A DNA stretch of 64,000 nucleotides from Prinsepia uniflora (lineage: Eukaryota > Streptophyta > Magnoliopsida > Rosales > Rosaceae), in contig CM064868.1 of NCBI GenBank assembly GCA_032719365.1, forward strand, positions 69,165,538 through 69,229,537, given 5' to 3'. A program made the position numbers and the translations under genes. Below are positions 1-11,167 of this stretch, piece after piece. The notes beneath the pieces were generated by a model. It was not told the DNA's origin, ran no database searches, and was given only the letters and a program-made list of their open reading frames with translations. Position 1 is the stretch's first letter. Each line of letters opens with the position of its first letter.

Positions 1-3000
1 CCACGCGTGGTCACAGGTACACTACATATCTTTAACCTTCTTGTACGTGTATTAATGGATGCGGGGGCTACACATTCTTTTATTTCGAGGAGTTGTGCTG
101 GTATGCTTGTTTGTGTGGTATCAGCCTTAGATTGCGAAATGGGTGTTGGCACCCCAATGGGTACCGTGTACCTTGTGAATCAGGTGATTCGGAGGTGCCC
201 GGTAAGAATTGAGGATGTGGATTTACCTGCAGACTTAATTATTCTGGATATCCACGACTTCGATATAATCCTAGGGATGGATTGGCTGTCGGAGCACGGA
301 TCGCTCATCGACTGCTGTAGCAAGCAAGTGATTTTGCGGAGCCCGGGTTTGCCGGAAGTTATCTTTCAGGGAGAACGTGATGGTTCGCCTCCTGAAGTGA
401 TTTCGTCACTTACTGCTACCAAACTTCTACGGAAGGGATGCCAGGGTTATCTGGCGCATGTCGTGTCGGAACGGGTCGATACTCCGGTTATCGACGAAAT
501 ACCGGTGGTATGTGAGTTTCCGGATGTATTCCTGGAAGACTTACCTGGATTGCCACCATCGCGGGAGATTGAGTTTACTATTGAACTACTCCCGGGTACC
601 CGACCCATATCCCAGGCACCATACCGGATGGCGCCGGCCGAGTTACGAGAACTCAAGACTCAATTGCAGGAGTTGGTAGATTTGGGATATGTCCGACCGA
701 GTACTTCACCGTGGGGAGCACCGGTGTTGTTCATAAAGAAGAAGGAAGGAAGTCTCCGTTTATGTATTGACTATCGACAACTCAACAGGGTGACGCTGAG
801 GAATCAGTATCCTCTACCCAGGATCGATGACCTTTTCGACCAGTTGCGGGGAGCTCAGTGCTTCTCGAAAATTGATTTGCGATCTGGGTATCACCAACTG
901 AGGATTTCGGAGGAGGATATTCCGAAAACTGCTTTTCGAACCCGTTACGGGCACTACGAGTTCCTTGTTATGCCATTTGGTTTGACGAATGCTCCAGCAG
1001 CATTCATGGATTTGATGAACCGGGTCTTCCGACCCTACCTGGATAAGTTCGTGATTGTGTTCATCGATGATATTTTGGTATACTCGGGGAGTGCCCGTGC
1101 ACATGAAGAACATCTACGGTTGGTCTTGGAGAGACTGAGACAAGAACAATTGTACGCCAAGCTGAGCAAGTGTCAGTTTTGGCTGAGCAGTATTGGTTTT
1201 CTGGGACACGTGATATCGACAGATGGGATTTGCGTGGATCCCCAGAAAACAGAAGCGGTGACCAACTGGGCTAAACCGACAACAGTGACCGAGGTGCGGA
1301 GTTTCGTCGGATTAGCAGGTTACTACCGGAGATTCGTGGAGGGCTTCTCCAAAATTGCTGCACCATTGACTCGTTTGACTCGGAAGGGAGTAAAGTTTAT
1401 CTGGGACGAGCAGTGCGATCGGAGCTTTCAAGAGTTGAAAGATCGATTGACCACTGCACCTGTCCTTGCATTGCCGGATGACAGTGGAGAGTTTGTGGTT
1501 TTCAGTGACGCTTCACTGCAAGGGTTGGGCTGCGTGTTGATGCAAACTGGCAAGGTTATCGCCTATGCATCCCGGCAGCTGAAGACTCATGAGTTGAACT
1601 ACCCTACCCATGATTTGGAGTTGGCGGCGGTGGTTCATGCTCTCAAGATCTGGAGACATTATCTGTTCGGCGCAACGTGTCGGATATACACCGACCACCA
1701 GAGTCTTAAATACTTATTCACTCAGAAGGAGCTTAACATGAGACAACGGAGATGGTTGGAGCTGCTGAAGGACTATGACTGTACGATCGAGTACCATCCG
1801 GGTAAGGCCAATGTGGTGGCGGATGCACTCAGCAGGAAATCAGCGGGAACTATTGCACACCTGGGGATGGTGTATCTTCCCTTGCTGGTGGAACTCCGGA
1901 AGGCGGGAGTTATTTTGGGTACGGACGAGCATGGAGCTTTGTTGGCCAGCTTCCATGTGCGACCAGTACTGATTGATCGGATCATTGAAGCACAACTTCA
2001 GGATCCGATACTCTGTCTTTACAGAATTGAGGTCGATGCGGATGGGAGACAAGATTTTACCATCCGGGACGATGGAGCACTTGTGAAATTGGGCCGTTTG
2101 TGTGTACCTGCAGTGGCAGAGTTACGGGCCGAGATTCTTGAGGAGGCCCATAGTTCGGCCTATGCCATGCATCCGGGAGGTACAAAGATGTACCGTACCC
2201 TCCGGAACCATTATTGGTGGCCAGGAATGAAGAAGGATATTGCTGAGTTCGTGAGCAAATGCTTAACCTATCAGCAGGTTAAGGCGGAACGGCAGAGACC
2301 GTATGGGGCTATGCAGCCACTTCCGATTCCTGAGTGGAAGTGGGATCACATCACCATGGACTTCGTCTTTAAGTTACCAAGGACTCATAGTGGAGTGGAC
2401 GGAGTATGGGTGATCGTGGATCGGTTAACCAAATCAGCCCATTTTCTGCCAGTTCAGGAAACCTATAAACCTAACCGACTGGCTCAGTTGTTTGTGAAGG
2501 AAATCATACGACTTCATGGTATGCCGGAATCGATCGTGTCCGATCGTGATCCGCGTTTCACTTCCAGGTTCTGGCGGAGTTTGCAAGCTACTTTGGGAAC
2601 AACCTTACGTTTCAGTACTGCTTTCCATCCACAGACCGATGGACAGTCTGAGAGAACTATTCAGACCTTGGAGGACATGATGAGGTCATGTGTACTACAG
2701 TTTCAGGACTCTTGGGATACTCATTTGCCATTGATGGAATTCGCTTACAACAACAGCTATCAGGCAAGCATCGGGATGGCACCTTATGAGGCACTGTATG
2801 GCCGACAGTGCAGGACACCTATCTGCTGGACGGAGATAGGAGAGCGAGCGGCTTTAGGGCCGGAGATGATGGACTTAACCATGGAAACTGTTCGCGTGAT
2901 CAAGGAGAGATTGAAGGTGGCACAGGATCGCCAGAAGAGTTATGCCGACCGACGGATTCGAGACTTGGAGTTTGAAGTGGGAGATTTTGTCTTCCTGAAG

Positions 3001-3396
3001 TTGTCTCCGTGGAAAGGGATTATCCGTTTTGGCCGACGGGGGAAACTGAGTCCGCGTTTTATCGGACCTTATGAAATCGTGGAGAGAATTGGCAGAGTTG
3101 CATACAGATTGGCACTACCTCCAGAACTATCGAGAGTTCACGATGTTTTCCACGTATCGATGTTGCGGATGTACGTACGTGATGCTTCTCATGTACTTGG
3201 GGAACAACCTGTCGAACTACGGGAGGATTTGAGCTTTGAAGAACAACCAGTACAGATCTTGGATCGGAAGGACAAGGTACTACGACGAAAGACGATCCCT
3301 CTCGTGAAGATTCTCTGGAGAAACCAGAATGTGGAAGAAGCCACATGGGAGCCTGAGGCTCAGATGCGAGAACAATTTCCTCATTTGTTTCTTTGA
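1..3396 (+). CDS. Chromovirus (Ty3/gypsy, Tekay/Del-like) pol polyprotein, 3' part, open frame
   Basis: The frame is open from the window edge, so gag and the polyprotein start lie upstream; the apparent start at 7 is a GTG inside the frame. Domains in order, with residues counted from base 7: aspartic protease with DAGATHSFIS (about 18-27); reverse transcriptase with LCIDYRQLN (about 250) and the catalytic FIDD (about 352); RNase H with FSDASLQGLG (about 497); integrase zinc finger (about 712-757); integrase core with D, D and E near 784, 845 and 881; C-terminal chromodomain with ILWRNQNVEEATWEPE (about 1095-1115). This order (PR-RT-RH-INT-chromodomain) is that of plant chromoviruses, whose chromodomain guides integration into heterochromatin. 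There is no stop or frameshift over 1.1 kb of codons, which suggests a young copy. One oddity: the integrase zinc finger reads CLTY where the family has CxxC, so the last Cys is Tyr. The product would polymerise and integrate the element's own cDNA. Confidence 0.95.
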   Translation, partial: PRVVTGTLHIFNLLVRVLMDAGATHSFISRSCAGMLVCVVSALDCEMGVGTPMGTVYLVNQVIRRCPVRIEDVDLPADLIILDIHDFDIILGMDWLSEHGSLIDCCSKQVILRSPGLPEVIFQGERDGSPPEVISSLTATKLLRKGCQGYLAHVVSERVDTPVIDEIPVVCEFPDVFLEDLPGLPPSREIEFTIELLPGTRPISQAPYRMAPAELRELKTQLQELVDLGYVRPSTSPWGAPVLFIKKKEGSLRLCIDYRQLNRVTLRNQYPLPRIDDLFDQLRGAQCFSKIDLRSGYHQLRISEEDIPKTAFRTRYGHYEFLVMPFGLTNAPAAFMDLMNRVFRPYLDKFVIVFIDDILVYSGSARAHEEHLRLVLERLRQEQLYAKLSKCQFWLSSIGFLGHVISTDGICVDPQKTEAVTNWAKPTTVTEVRSFVGLAGYYRRFVEGFSKIAAPLTRLTRKGVKFIWDEQCDRSFQELKDRLTTAPVLALPDDSGEFVVFSDASLQGLGCVLMQTGKVIAYASRQLKTHELNYPTHDLELAAVVHALKIWRHYLFGATCRIYTDHQSLKYLFTQKELNMRQRRWLELLKDYDCTIEYHPGKANVVADALSRKSAGTIAHLGMVYLPLLVELRKAGVILGTDEHGALLASFHVRPVLIDRIIEAQLQDPILCLYRIEVDADGRQDFTIRDDGALVKLGRLCVPAVAELRAEILEEAHSSAYAMHPGGTKMYRTLRNHYWWPGMKKDIAEFVSKCLTYQQVKAERQRPYGAMQPLPIPEWKWDHITMDFVFKLPRTHSGVDGVWVIVDRLTKSAHFLPVQETYKPNRLAQLFVKEIIRLHGMPESIVSDRDPRFTSRFWRSLQATLGTTLRFSTAFHPQTDGQSERTIQTLEDMMRSCVLQFQDSWDTHLPLMEFAYNNSYQASIGMAPYEALYGRQCRTPICWTEIGERAALGPEMMDLTMETVRVIKERLKVAQDRQKSYADRRIRDLEFEVGDFVFLKLSPWKGIIRFGRRGKLSPRFIGPYEIVERIGRVAYRLALPPELSRVHDVFHVSMLRMYVRDASHVLGEQPVELREDLSFEEQPVQILDRKDKVLRRKTIPLVKILWRNQNVEEATWEPEAQMREQFPHLFL

Positions 3397-3417
3397 AATT
3401 TCGGGACGAAATTTCTT

Positions 3418-3430
3418 AAGGGGGGAAGGT
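3418..3430 (+). other. Polypurine tract of the chromovirus
   Basis: A purine run (AAGGGGGGAAGG plus one T) lies directly before the LTR start TGTAACACC. This is where plus-strand DNA synthesis is primed in LTR retrotransposons. Its position between the pol stop codon and the LTR fixes the LTR boundary. Confidence 0.85.
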
Positions 3431-6208
3431 TGTAACACCCCGGAAATTCGAGGATTCCCATAGTGTACTTTAATGTGTGATTTGACGATTTTACCCTTGT
3501 GAATGGTATGGTCAATTGATGACTTTTTGATTGATGAACTAAATGAACTTTGACCTATGACCGTGACGTAGTTCGGGACGTCACGAGTTCATAGACAGGT
3601 GGCACGTCCAATTCGGACGATCAGGGTAAAAGTTATGACTATCGGAAGTTCAGGGGCATTACCGTAATTTGGACTCTCGGGGAAAAATGTTGACTTTTCT
3701 TTTGACAACTAATTTTCAGTTGACTCAAGGACCGTTGGTTAGGCCTCGACGTCCTGAGTCCGTAGACAGGCGGCACGCCGAAATCGGACTTCGTACGAGG
3801 AAGTTATGGTCAGAAACGTGAATTCGGGAAGTTCGTGTCTCGGTTTTCGTGTCGAATATTATATTCAGGAAATCTGATTGGAGGACACCTGGTGAGTGAC
3901 AAGTGTCACTCCCCATTGGCTAGATTGGATCAGATCCACTATTGGATTAATTAACATTTAAATCAGCTTTAAATTCCAGCCCTTGATCTGAAAACCTCCA
4001 GATCTGATCTCAGCCCTTGATCCCATTCTGAGATTCAATCTGGGCCGTTCATTTCATTGTGCAGCTTTCCCTCCATTTCTATATATTTCCTTACCCGACA
4101 CCCACGTACTGCCCATTCCATACCATCACCCCACGATTGCACTTGACCCTTGCTCTGTGTGCCCCTAGACTGGACGTGTGTGGTGGCAGACGGCAGTGAC
4201 CACGGCGGAGGACGGCGGCGAGGTAGGAAACGGGGGAACCGTGACGGTTTTCAAACCCAGATTTTGGTAATCCATTTCCCACGTTTAGTTTTGTTTTTGA
4301 TGGATCCTAATCGACTCTAGGGACTGCCAGGAACCTTCTGCGATTGAACTCGTGGCCGGAGGAGCTCAGGGCGGTGACTGAACGGCGACGGAAACCGGTT
4401 CTGTTCTTCGAGGTAGGCCCTCGATCCTATCGGTTTTTCTCCATTCTATTTACACTGAACCAATCTAGGGACTCAGACGAGTAGTTAGGAATTGAAAGGA
4501 ACGAAAATGATCCAGAAATGAAGTTATGGCAACCGGGTCATGATCGCGGGTCTGATCGACCCGAGTTGCAGATATTCGGGTCAACCCGTCTGAGGACAGC
4601 GGTGATGACATGGCACCCTGTCAGTCTGTCAGATGACGTGGACCAACCGTGAGCCGACACGTGTCACATGTCAGTGCACAGTCAGCACTGACATGTCAGT
4701 GACGTGGACCAGTCAGGGACTGCCACGTGTCACTGACATGTCAGTGACGTGGACCAGTGCCGTGCTGACACGTGGCACATGTCAGATCTGACACGTGGTC
4801 TGACAGATCAGTGAGGTGGACCAATCGGATGTTGACACGTGGCACCTGTCAAAGTCTGACACGTCAGACCTGACAGCTGTCAGATGACGTCAGCAGGAAC
4901 TGTTCCAGCGTTGACCGACGCGTTGACCGGCGCGTGGGGGCGCGTGTGAACAGTGTTTTTGGTGGGACCACCACCATTCTTTAGGTTTCGACGATCTGGA
5001 TCCAATGGCGGTGGTTTCGGGTCGATCGGAGATCATTAAGTTGGTCAAATTAAGGTTTATTGCCTTGGAAAGCCTGTTCGGGTGGCTTTCCCGGGCCGGT
5101 TTCGACCTAGGCTTTCATGGTTGAATGTTAGGGGTTTGTATTGACCTTTACGAATACTTTGGACTTGACAGGGATTGTACATTTGTACCAGGACGAGGGT
5201 ATACGTTCGGTTTCTAGCAGGATTGTACTGTGAGTGGACCATTTTCTTAAACCCTTGCGTGCATAAATGTTTTCTGGTTATTTATACTTATTCACATGCT
5301 AAAAACAATAATGGTTTTGAGGATATGGAAAATATGGTTATGGCATGTTTCACGGTATTTGGGCTTGAGACCCGTCTGATGAAACTTATTGATTGGTTCG
5401 GATTTTATCTATGTATATATATGCCTTGCATGTGGATATCAACAAAATGCAATTGTTACTGCACTGTATAGATCCTTCCATATTATATTGTCTCCTCCGG
5501 CGAGGTACCCCGGAGAGGTCACGGGCGTCTAGTACGTCCAGCGTCTATGACGCTAAGCATCAGGTGATGCTGCATCAGGTGATGCTGTACCCGAACGGGG
5601 TTCGGGGATTTAACTCGGAAAATTGAGACCCGAGTGGCACGCGTAGCCTTGTGATTGTGACCTTATTGGACGTCAGGGACGTCAGACATCAGGGATGTCG
5701 GGATTGGAGTGTATAGTGCAGCAACTAAAATTATACTTATGGTTTTATTATATGCCTTATGGTTCATATTATATGGTTTATGATTTTGAATTATGATGCA
5801 CACATGTTTGGAAAACGGAGGGGTAAATTATATGTTTTACTTATCAAACGATTTTATAAACTTGAGTTTCGGTACACTCACCCTTAATGTTTTGATAACC
5901 CCTCCAGGTCGGGAAACTGAGGTAGAGGAGGAACCAGAGGCTGAGGCATAGATCTACTTCTGCGTACCTGATCCCCTGTTGGGCGGTGTACCCGCAAGTT
6001 TACTTTAGAGTCGTGCTCGCAAATTTGTAATTTTGTATTTCATTCCCTTGTCTGACATTCGTTTAATTCGGATTTGATGTATGACTTTAATTTGGTTATT
6101 TATGCATTTAAATGTTTTGAGGTTAAAGTTGGTATGAATTATTGGGTGTCAGACGGGAGCAAAGCACGTCCCCTTGTGGTCCCCGTGGGATCGGGGCGGG
6201 TCCTGTCA
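3431..6208 (+). mobile_element. 3' LTR of the chromovirus (family T), 2778 bp
   Basis: The LTR begins TGTAACACCCCGG right after the polypurine tract and ends in GGGTCCTGTCA. A second member of the family, the solo LTR at 47082-49437, begins and ends in the same way. The right boundary is confirmed because bases from 6209 continue the sequence of another LTR that is uninterrupted at 12220. The expected 5-bp TSD is GGAGG (6209-6213); its partner is left of the window. Inside are U3 modules (3561-3830), a palindrome followed by ATTGG (3894-3920), a TATA-like TATATAT near 4080, and a dense block of ACGT-core motifs (4600-4930). Confidence 0.92.
4600..4935 (+). repeat. Cluster of short ACGTG and CATGTCAG repeats in the family T LTR
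   Basis: Variants of TGACACGTGGCAC, CTGACATGTCAG and TGACGTGGACCA recur many times over about 300 bp, in both orientations. Many contain the ACGT core of plant bZIP and bHLH binding sites (CACGTG, TGACGT). A similar block lies in the family R LTR at 23850-24260. Whether it works as an enhancer or is only a repeat-prone tract cannot be told from sequence. Confidence 0.7.
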
Positions 6209-8221
6209 GGAGGGGCCTGGATCGGTCACGCCGGTCCAGTTGCAGGCAGGAACCAAACCGGCCGGTCTGGACCGGTTCAGCCGTTGGAGAAGACAAACAG
6301 TGCAGGGCGCGTAAGCCCCACACGCAGCCCCTTTGGGCGGCGCATGGAGGGGCGTGGGACATAATTTGGGGAAACTTCCAACATGTGAAATCATCTATTC
6401 GATGTAACGAACATTTTGGGACTGGTTTCGTGTCAATCGGACATCGTTTCGATATAGTTCAAGTTGTCTGAAGGTTTAGGTTTGAGTTTAAAAATAGTTA
6501 GAAATTACGAAAAAATTACGGGATTTTAGTGAGGGGTTATTTAAGTAGTTAGTAACCCTCTAAATTAATTTGGACAGGTTCGGGAATCCCGAAGGCGACG
6601 ATTGGCCCCGGAGACGCTTATGGCACGCGTATCGAAGCTCGGTTTCGGACGATCTGTGAGTGGACCCTTCTTTCGAATTCGATTCATACATACATGTTTT
6701 ATAATTGTTTTAGAATATATTTTGTGATGCCTTGAGTGCATTTGATTGTGGTAGCTTATGATCGACATATTTGCACGTTTTTCGAGGTTTTCGGCTTTAT
6801 GTCGTACCTTAGCTTACTACGTTTTTAACGAGGGTTTTATAAATGGATTTTGGATTTGGAAATATAAATTCGGGCATGAGGCTCATTTGATTTACAAATT
6901 CTCGGACTTGGAGTCCATTTGATTTGGAGCAATCGGACCGAGGGTCCATTTGAGTTATACAATCGGACTTGAGGTCCCGTTGGTTTATGGGTTTGGGCTT
7001 GAGGCCCAGTTAGTCATGATATCGGGCGAGAGGCCTTGTTGATTGTAACATCGGGCTTGAGTCCCAGTTCGGTTTGCTAAATGATAATTCGGGCTTGAGA
7101 CCCTATTGAATTGTGGATTTAGGTCGAGGCCTGTGAAACTGATTTGAATCGGATTCGAGGAATCCTGTTGAGATGAATCGGGTATGAGACCCAGTTGAGA
7201 AATGTTTTGAGAAAGAAAGAGTTTTGAAAATGATTATGAACCCTTCATATGATTTATATGGTCTCCTCCAGACGTCGACCTGGAGAGTCACGATCGACAG
7301 ACCAGAGTGGGTATCTCCATAGGCATCCCGTTCCAGGAGTGGGGGTTACGATTTATGACGTGGTCCCGAACCAGATTCCGGAGAGATGTGTGGACTAGAT
7401 CCAGAGAGAGAGCTCGGATTAGATCCAGAGATTGAGCCTCCCAGATGGAAAATTCCTGGGAGAAGACTCGGAATGAGACCCCGAGTAGTGTGCACACTAG
7501 TATAGAGATGATATTGTGACATATATCGGAGATGTGTTCCCTAGGGGCTGTGTGCCCCGAGTTGGCATCTTCTCGGAAGTGCCACGGATGGGTTATACGT
7601 ATGCCGATACATATGAGGTTCTACAGAAAGTGATTTGAGGGCGGAGACCCCGTGTTTTTTGATTCAGAAAGTGATTTGGGGCGAGACCTCGTATTTGATG
7701 TTTTAAGAATGGTTTTGGGCTGAGACCCACGTGACGAGATTTGGGCTGAGTCCCTATTGATTTGATTTCCGTATTCCATGGTTTTAAGGTTGTGATTTCG
7801 GGTCGGGGACCCAAATGGATTTATGGTTCATGAAGGTTTATGGGAACCGGGCATGAACCCTTGAATGATTTTGAGAATATGTTTGATAAATGAAATTGTT
7901 TTATGAGCATTTTGATAAACGGTTTTTGAATGCATGCATATGCTTTTAGTGAAGGGCATAAATGTCTTTGTATGAAAAGGTTTTATTAAAATGTTTATTT
8001 TGTCCACTCACGACTTTTGATGTTTTAATGCTCTTCAGGTTGGTCGCGGATGCGGGCTGTAGTAGAGATGAGACATCAGACTCCTCCTCCTACGATCCTG
8101 GCGTGCTCTAGACGCCCCGGTGAGGGCTAGAATCGGAATTTTCCCTGGTCTGACACTTCATGTCAGACGGGATCAGGTGTGTCCCACTTTAATCCCAGGG
8201 GATTTGGGACGGGTCCTGACA
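6209..8221 (+). mobile_element. Right part of the 5' LTR of element E2, split by the chromovirus
   Basis: These bases are closely similar to 12220-14191, the second part of the LTR at 11168-14191, and end identically in GGGTCCTGACA. The left part of this LTR must lie upstream of the window because the chromovirus inserted into it. The order of events is therefore clear: E2 first, chromovirus later. A hairpin (GTCTGACA arms, 8148-8168) lies near the LTR end. Confidence 0.9.
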
Positions 8222-8224
8222 AAG

Positions 8225-8282
8225 TGGTATCAGAGTGGGTTTGCTCACGGTACTCTGATACCAAAGTGGTATCAGAGCGTGG
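8225..8282 (+). other. Duplicated primer binding site of E2 with an inverted copy between
   Basis: TGGTATCAGAG at 8225, three bases after the LTR end, matches the initiator-Met tRNA type primer site used by many plant LTR elements. The same motif recurs at 8267. Between them, at 8252-8263, is the perfect 12-base reverse complement of 8225-8236, so the first copy can fold into a hairpin with a 15-base loop. Confidence 0.8.
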
Positions 8283-9036
8283 AGTACGCGCAGGTTGAGG
8301 ATGTGATGTCTCTGAAGTCGTAACAGTCTGTCATCAACCTGATAGTTAGGGTAAGAGTAGGAAGTACCACGTGCTGAACGAAATTCGATACGATAATTGG
8401 AGGTTCAATTGGCATTGGATGCCACGTGTTTCGATGTTTGATCCCGAGGAGGATCAGTATTGGAGTATGAAGACTCTTTGGAGTCGAGAGCGAGGGATTG
8501 GTCAAGATGATTGGGCTGCAGCGGGCAATCGGGTTTGTGATAACCTTAGTAGGTGATTGATTGGAAAAGTTACCAAGAGTGTGGTACTTGTGATCGGATC
8601 CAGAGGTGGACCGATCGGTGGATGTTGCGTGCGGAGTGGTTGGTACCTGCAGTGAGTTGATCGTGTGGTTTTGGGGTCTCGATAGCTGAGTGTTTGTGAG
8701 ATTGGTCTACACGAGGTTGTGGCAGACGCTGCTATCAATGGACGTGATCGAGTCTCATCAAGTAGAATTGACTCAAGTTACTGGGACGATTGTAATGATG
8801 GGATTCGTCAATCATGACGATGATACGAGGTGCGTGAGTGACGCACAGTACGAGGATAGATTCTGGATTGGACTCGGTTACCGCTGAGTGAGATCGTAGA
8901 ATGAGACGCTGACGTGGGTTTTGGCACACTTGCCACGTTACCTCTGTGAGGTGACTATGACGAGTAGGATATACCTGGATGAGTGGAACAAAGAGGATCC
9001 CGAGTGGCTCAGTGCGAGGTACGGGGAGTACTTGGT

Positions 9037-9190
9037 ATGGAGACTAGTTTCCCCAGTGATGGAGATCAGTTTCCTCAGTAATAGAGACCAGTTTCCCCAG
9101 CAATGGAGATCAGTTTCCTCAGTGATGGAGACCAGCTTCCCCAATGATGGAGACCAGTTTCCCCAGTAATGGAGACTAGTTCCCCCAGTG
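9037..9190 (+). repeat. 22-bp minisatellite, seven units
   Basis: Seven head-to-tail copies of a 22-base unit (ATGGAGACCAGTTTCCCCAG plus two bases) fill exactly 154 bases, with a few substitutions per unit. The period is not a multiple of three, so this is not a protein repeat. It lies inside E2. Confidence 0.9.
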
Positions 9191-11167
9191 CTACGAGATT
9201 GAGTTGCGAAGGTGTGCTCAGAAGTTGTAACTATTTAGGTGAAACGTGAGATCCAGGTACGAATGGATGACGTAAGTGACGTCTTATGACAGAAAGGTTG
9301 ATTGGTCAGATATAGTAGTACGCAGGGATTTGGCTTCAGATCACGACAGACGTTGCGATCTGTTTAGCCTACCGACCGATATTAGTGGATTCCGACCAAT
9401 TCTGTGAGTCAGAGTTGGATCAGGATGATTAAAGGTACGAGATACGGGTGTTGGCGACCATTTATGCATATCCCTAAATAGTATACAAGGTTTAACCTTG
9501 AGTTGCGAAAATTCCACTCAAAATGAGTGTACCTACATAAACAGTATTCACGGACGTGTGGATGGTGTCCAGTTGAGTTGAGGACTTGAGAGTCCATTGT
9601 GGATTGGTGTGGTTGACTACGGTTGACCATACCTCCGGAGTTGGGGACATGGCACTTGTTTGCCTATAGGACGCAGGAAATTCTTATGTAGTGAGTGAGC
9701 TTAGTAATTGGAAAAAAGTATGTTTCCAACGTGATTGGAACTTCGGAATCAAGAAAAGTTGTGATTGAGACGTTGAGAGAAGTACTTGATTTCGTATTGG
9801 TAATGATTATTCTGAGGTCACTGAGTGTTACGTTGTAACAGATAGTATTGAGTGCCAGAGGATGACATTGAATGAACTTTGATGTCATTATCTTGGATTC
9901 TTCTTGACTCTTCCCTAGGTGGGACGACGAGGAGTGATGTGACAGCTCAAAGGGGGTGTAAGAACTGAACACCTTGGCTGTGAGTCAAATTTGTTTGACT
10001 TGACGAGTAGATGGTGCTTAGCGTCACAGGATGTGACGAGTGAGTGTCCGAGGTGATGGATTTGCAGTTCGCCTAGTGATGGACGGTTGGGGGTCTGCAC
10101 CATGATTGTTGTGCGGACAGTAATATGTGGTTGGACGTTGCGGGAGTGCAACCCTTAAGTAGGTCGGGTGACGCCCCGTTGTTGTTATGTGATGTTGCAC
10201 CGGTGTGTTGTGCACGTTAGACGATGGGATCGACCACGATCAATCGGTATGTCGGGTTGAGAGTGTCCCGATAGTTCAGAAATATGATGTAGATTGGATA
10301 GAGTGCTAGATGGACATGTAGTGGCGATCGGATTAGATATGATAGTGACAGTTTGGAGACTCGAGGTGAGTCTAGATGTCAGAGGAGATCGCTGAGTGAT
10401 GCGAGATACGATGCAAGGACTCGAGAGCAAGTTGAGATTAGAGTAGAGCAGCGAAGCGTAGTGGAGCCGGGAGTTGTCGGCTGTTCATGATCGTTGTGAC
10501 CTGTGATAGTTACAGATTGATGGGTATCCGACGAGTTCGGATAGGTATGGATTGATGGGACTCTAAGGAGAGTCAGTATAGACATTAGAGTCAGTATGGA
10601 CATTAGAGTCAGTTTTGAGTATAGGAATTTGAGATAGTTGATTCGTGCGAGTATCGAGAGTCAGTATGGACATAGGTTTGAGGATGACCTATGAGATGGG
10701 ATTCGTACCATGGTGATGGCAGAATCTAGAGGATGTTGTTTGATTGGATGCTGAGTAGGATGCCAGCTTGAATGTGTTAGCCCTTAGTGGGAGTACGTAA
10801 TTCAGCCTGACGAGTGTAGGATGGAACGTGTTAGAGTGGCAGACTGAAAAGCCGTTTGGATGTGAGTATGGTATTGCTGACCTGTCAAAGTGAGTGACAG
10901 GCGAGATCGACGAGTGTCGATGTTCTGTCTCGAGTGAGACGTACGAACTGACGTGTAGTTCTCGGAAATAATTTTGAGCTTTGGGGACTCCGGTGATGAT
11001 ACGTACCGTCGCGTACGAGGTGTGTGTCGGATGTGTATTGTTACAAGGGTACCCTTGTGTGTGGGTGCAGCAATACCGAGTGGAAGGAACATGGTTGGAT
11101 TCCACAATTTGGTTGTAGAATCGGGTCGATTTGAATTTCGAGGATGAATTTGTTTAAGGGCAAAGAT

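Larger units (their letters stand above)
8222..11167 (+). mobile_element. Internal region of E2, no recognisable gag or pol (LARD-like)
   Basis: The 2.9 kb between the two E2 LTRs has only short open frames, none with protease, RT, RNase H, integrase or gag motifs that I recognise. The first about 120 bases after the primer site resemble the leader stub at 50397-50537 of another family R element. The element is best described as a large non-autonomous derivative needing proteins from a relative, or as a badly decayed copy. The tract just before the 3' LTR (AAGGGCAAAGA) is a weak polypurine tract. Confidence 0.7.

Noticed and set aside
9037..9190. The 22-bp repeat as a CRISPR array
   Set aside because: There are no spacers between units, and the context is a plant retroelement.
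10689..11105. 138-residue minus-strand frame in E2
   Set aside because: No recognisable domain, composition follows the GT-rich DNA, an overlapping frame of similar length exists, and it lies antisense inside a non-coding element.
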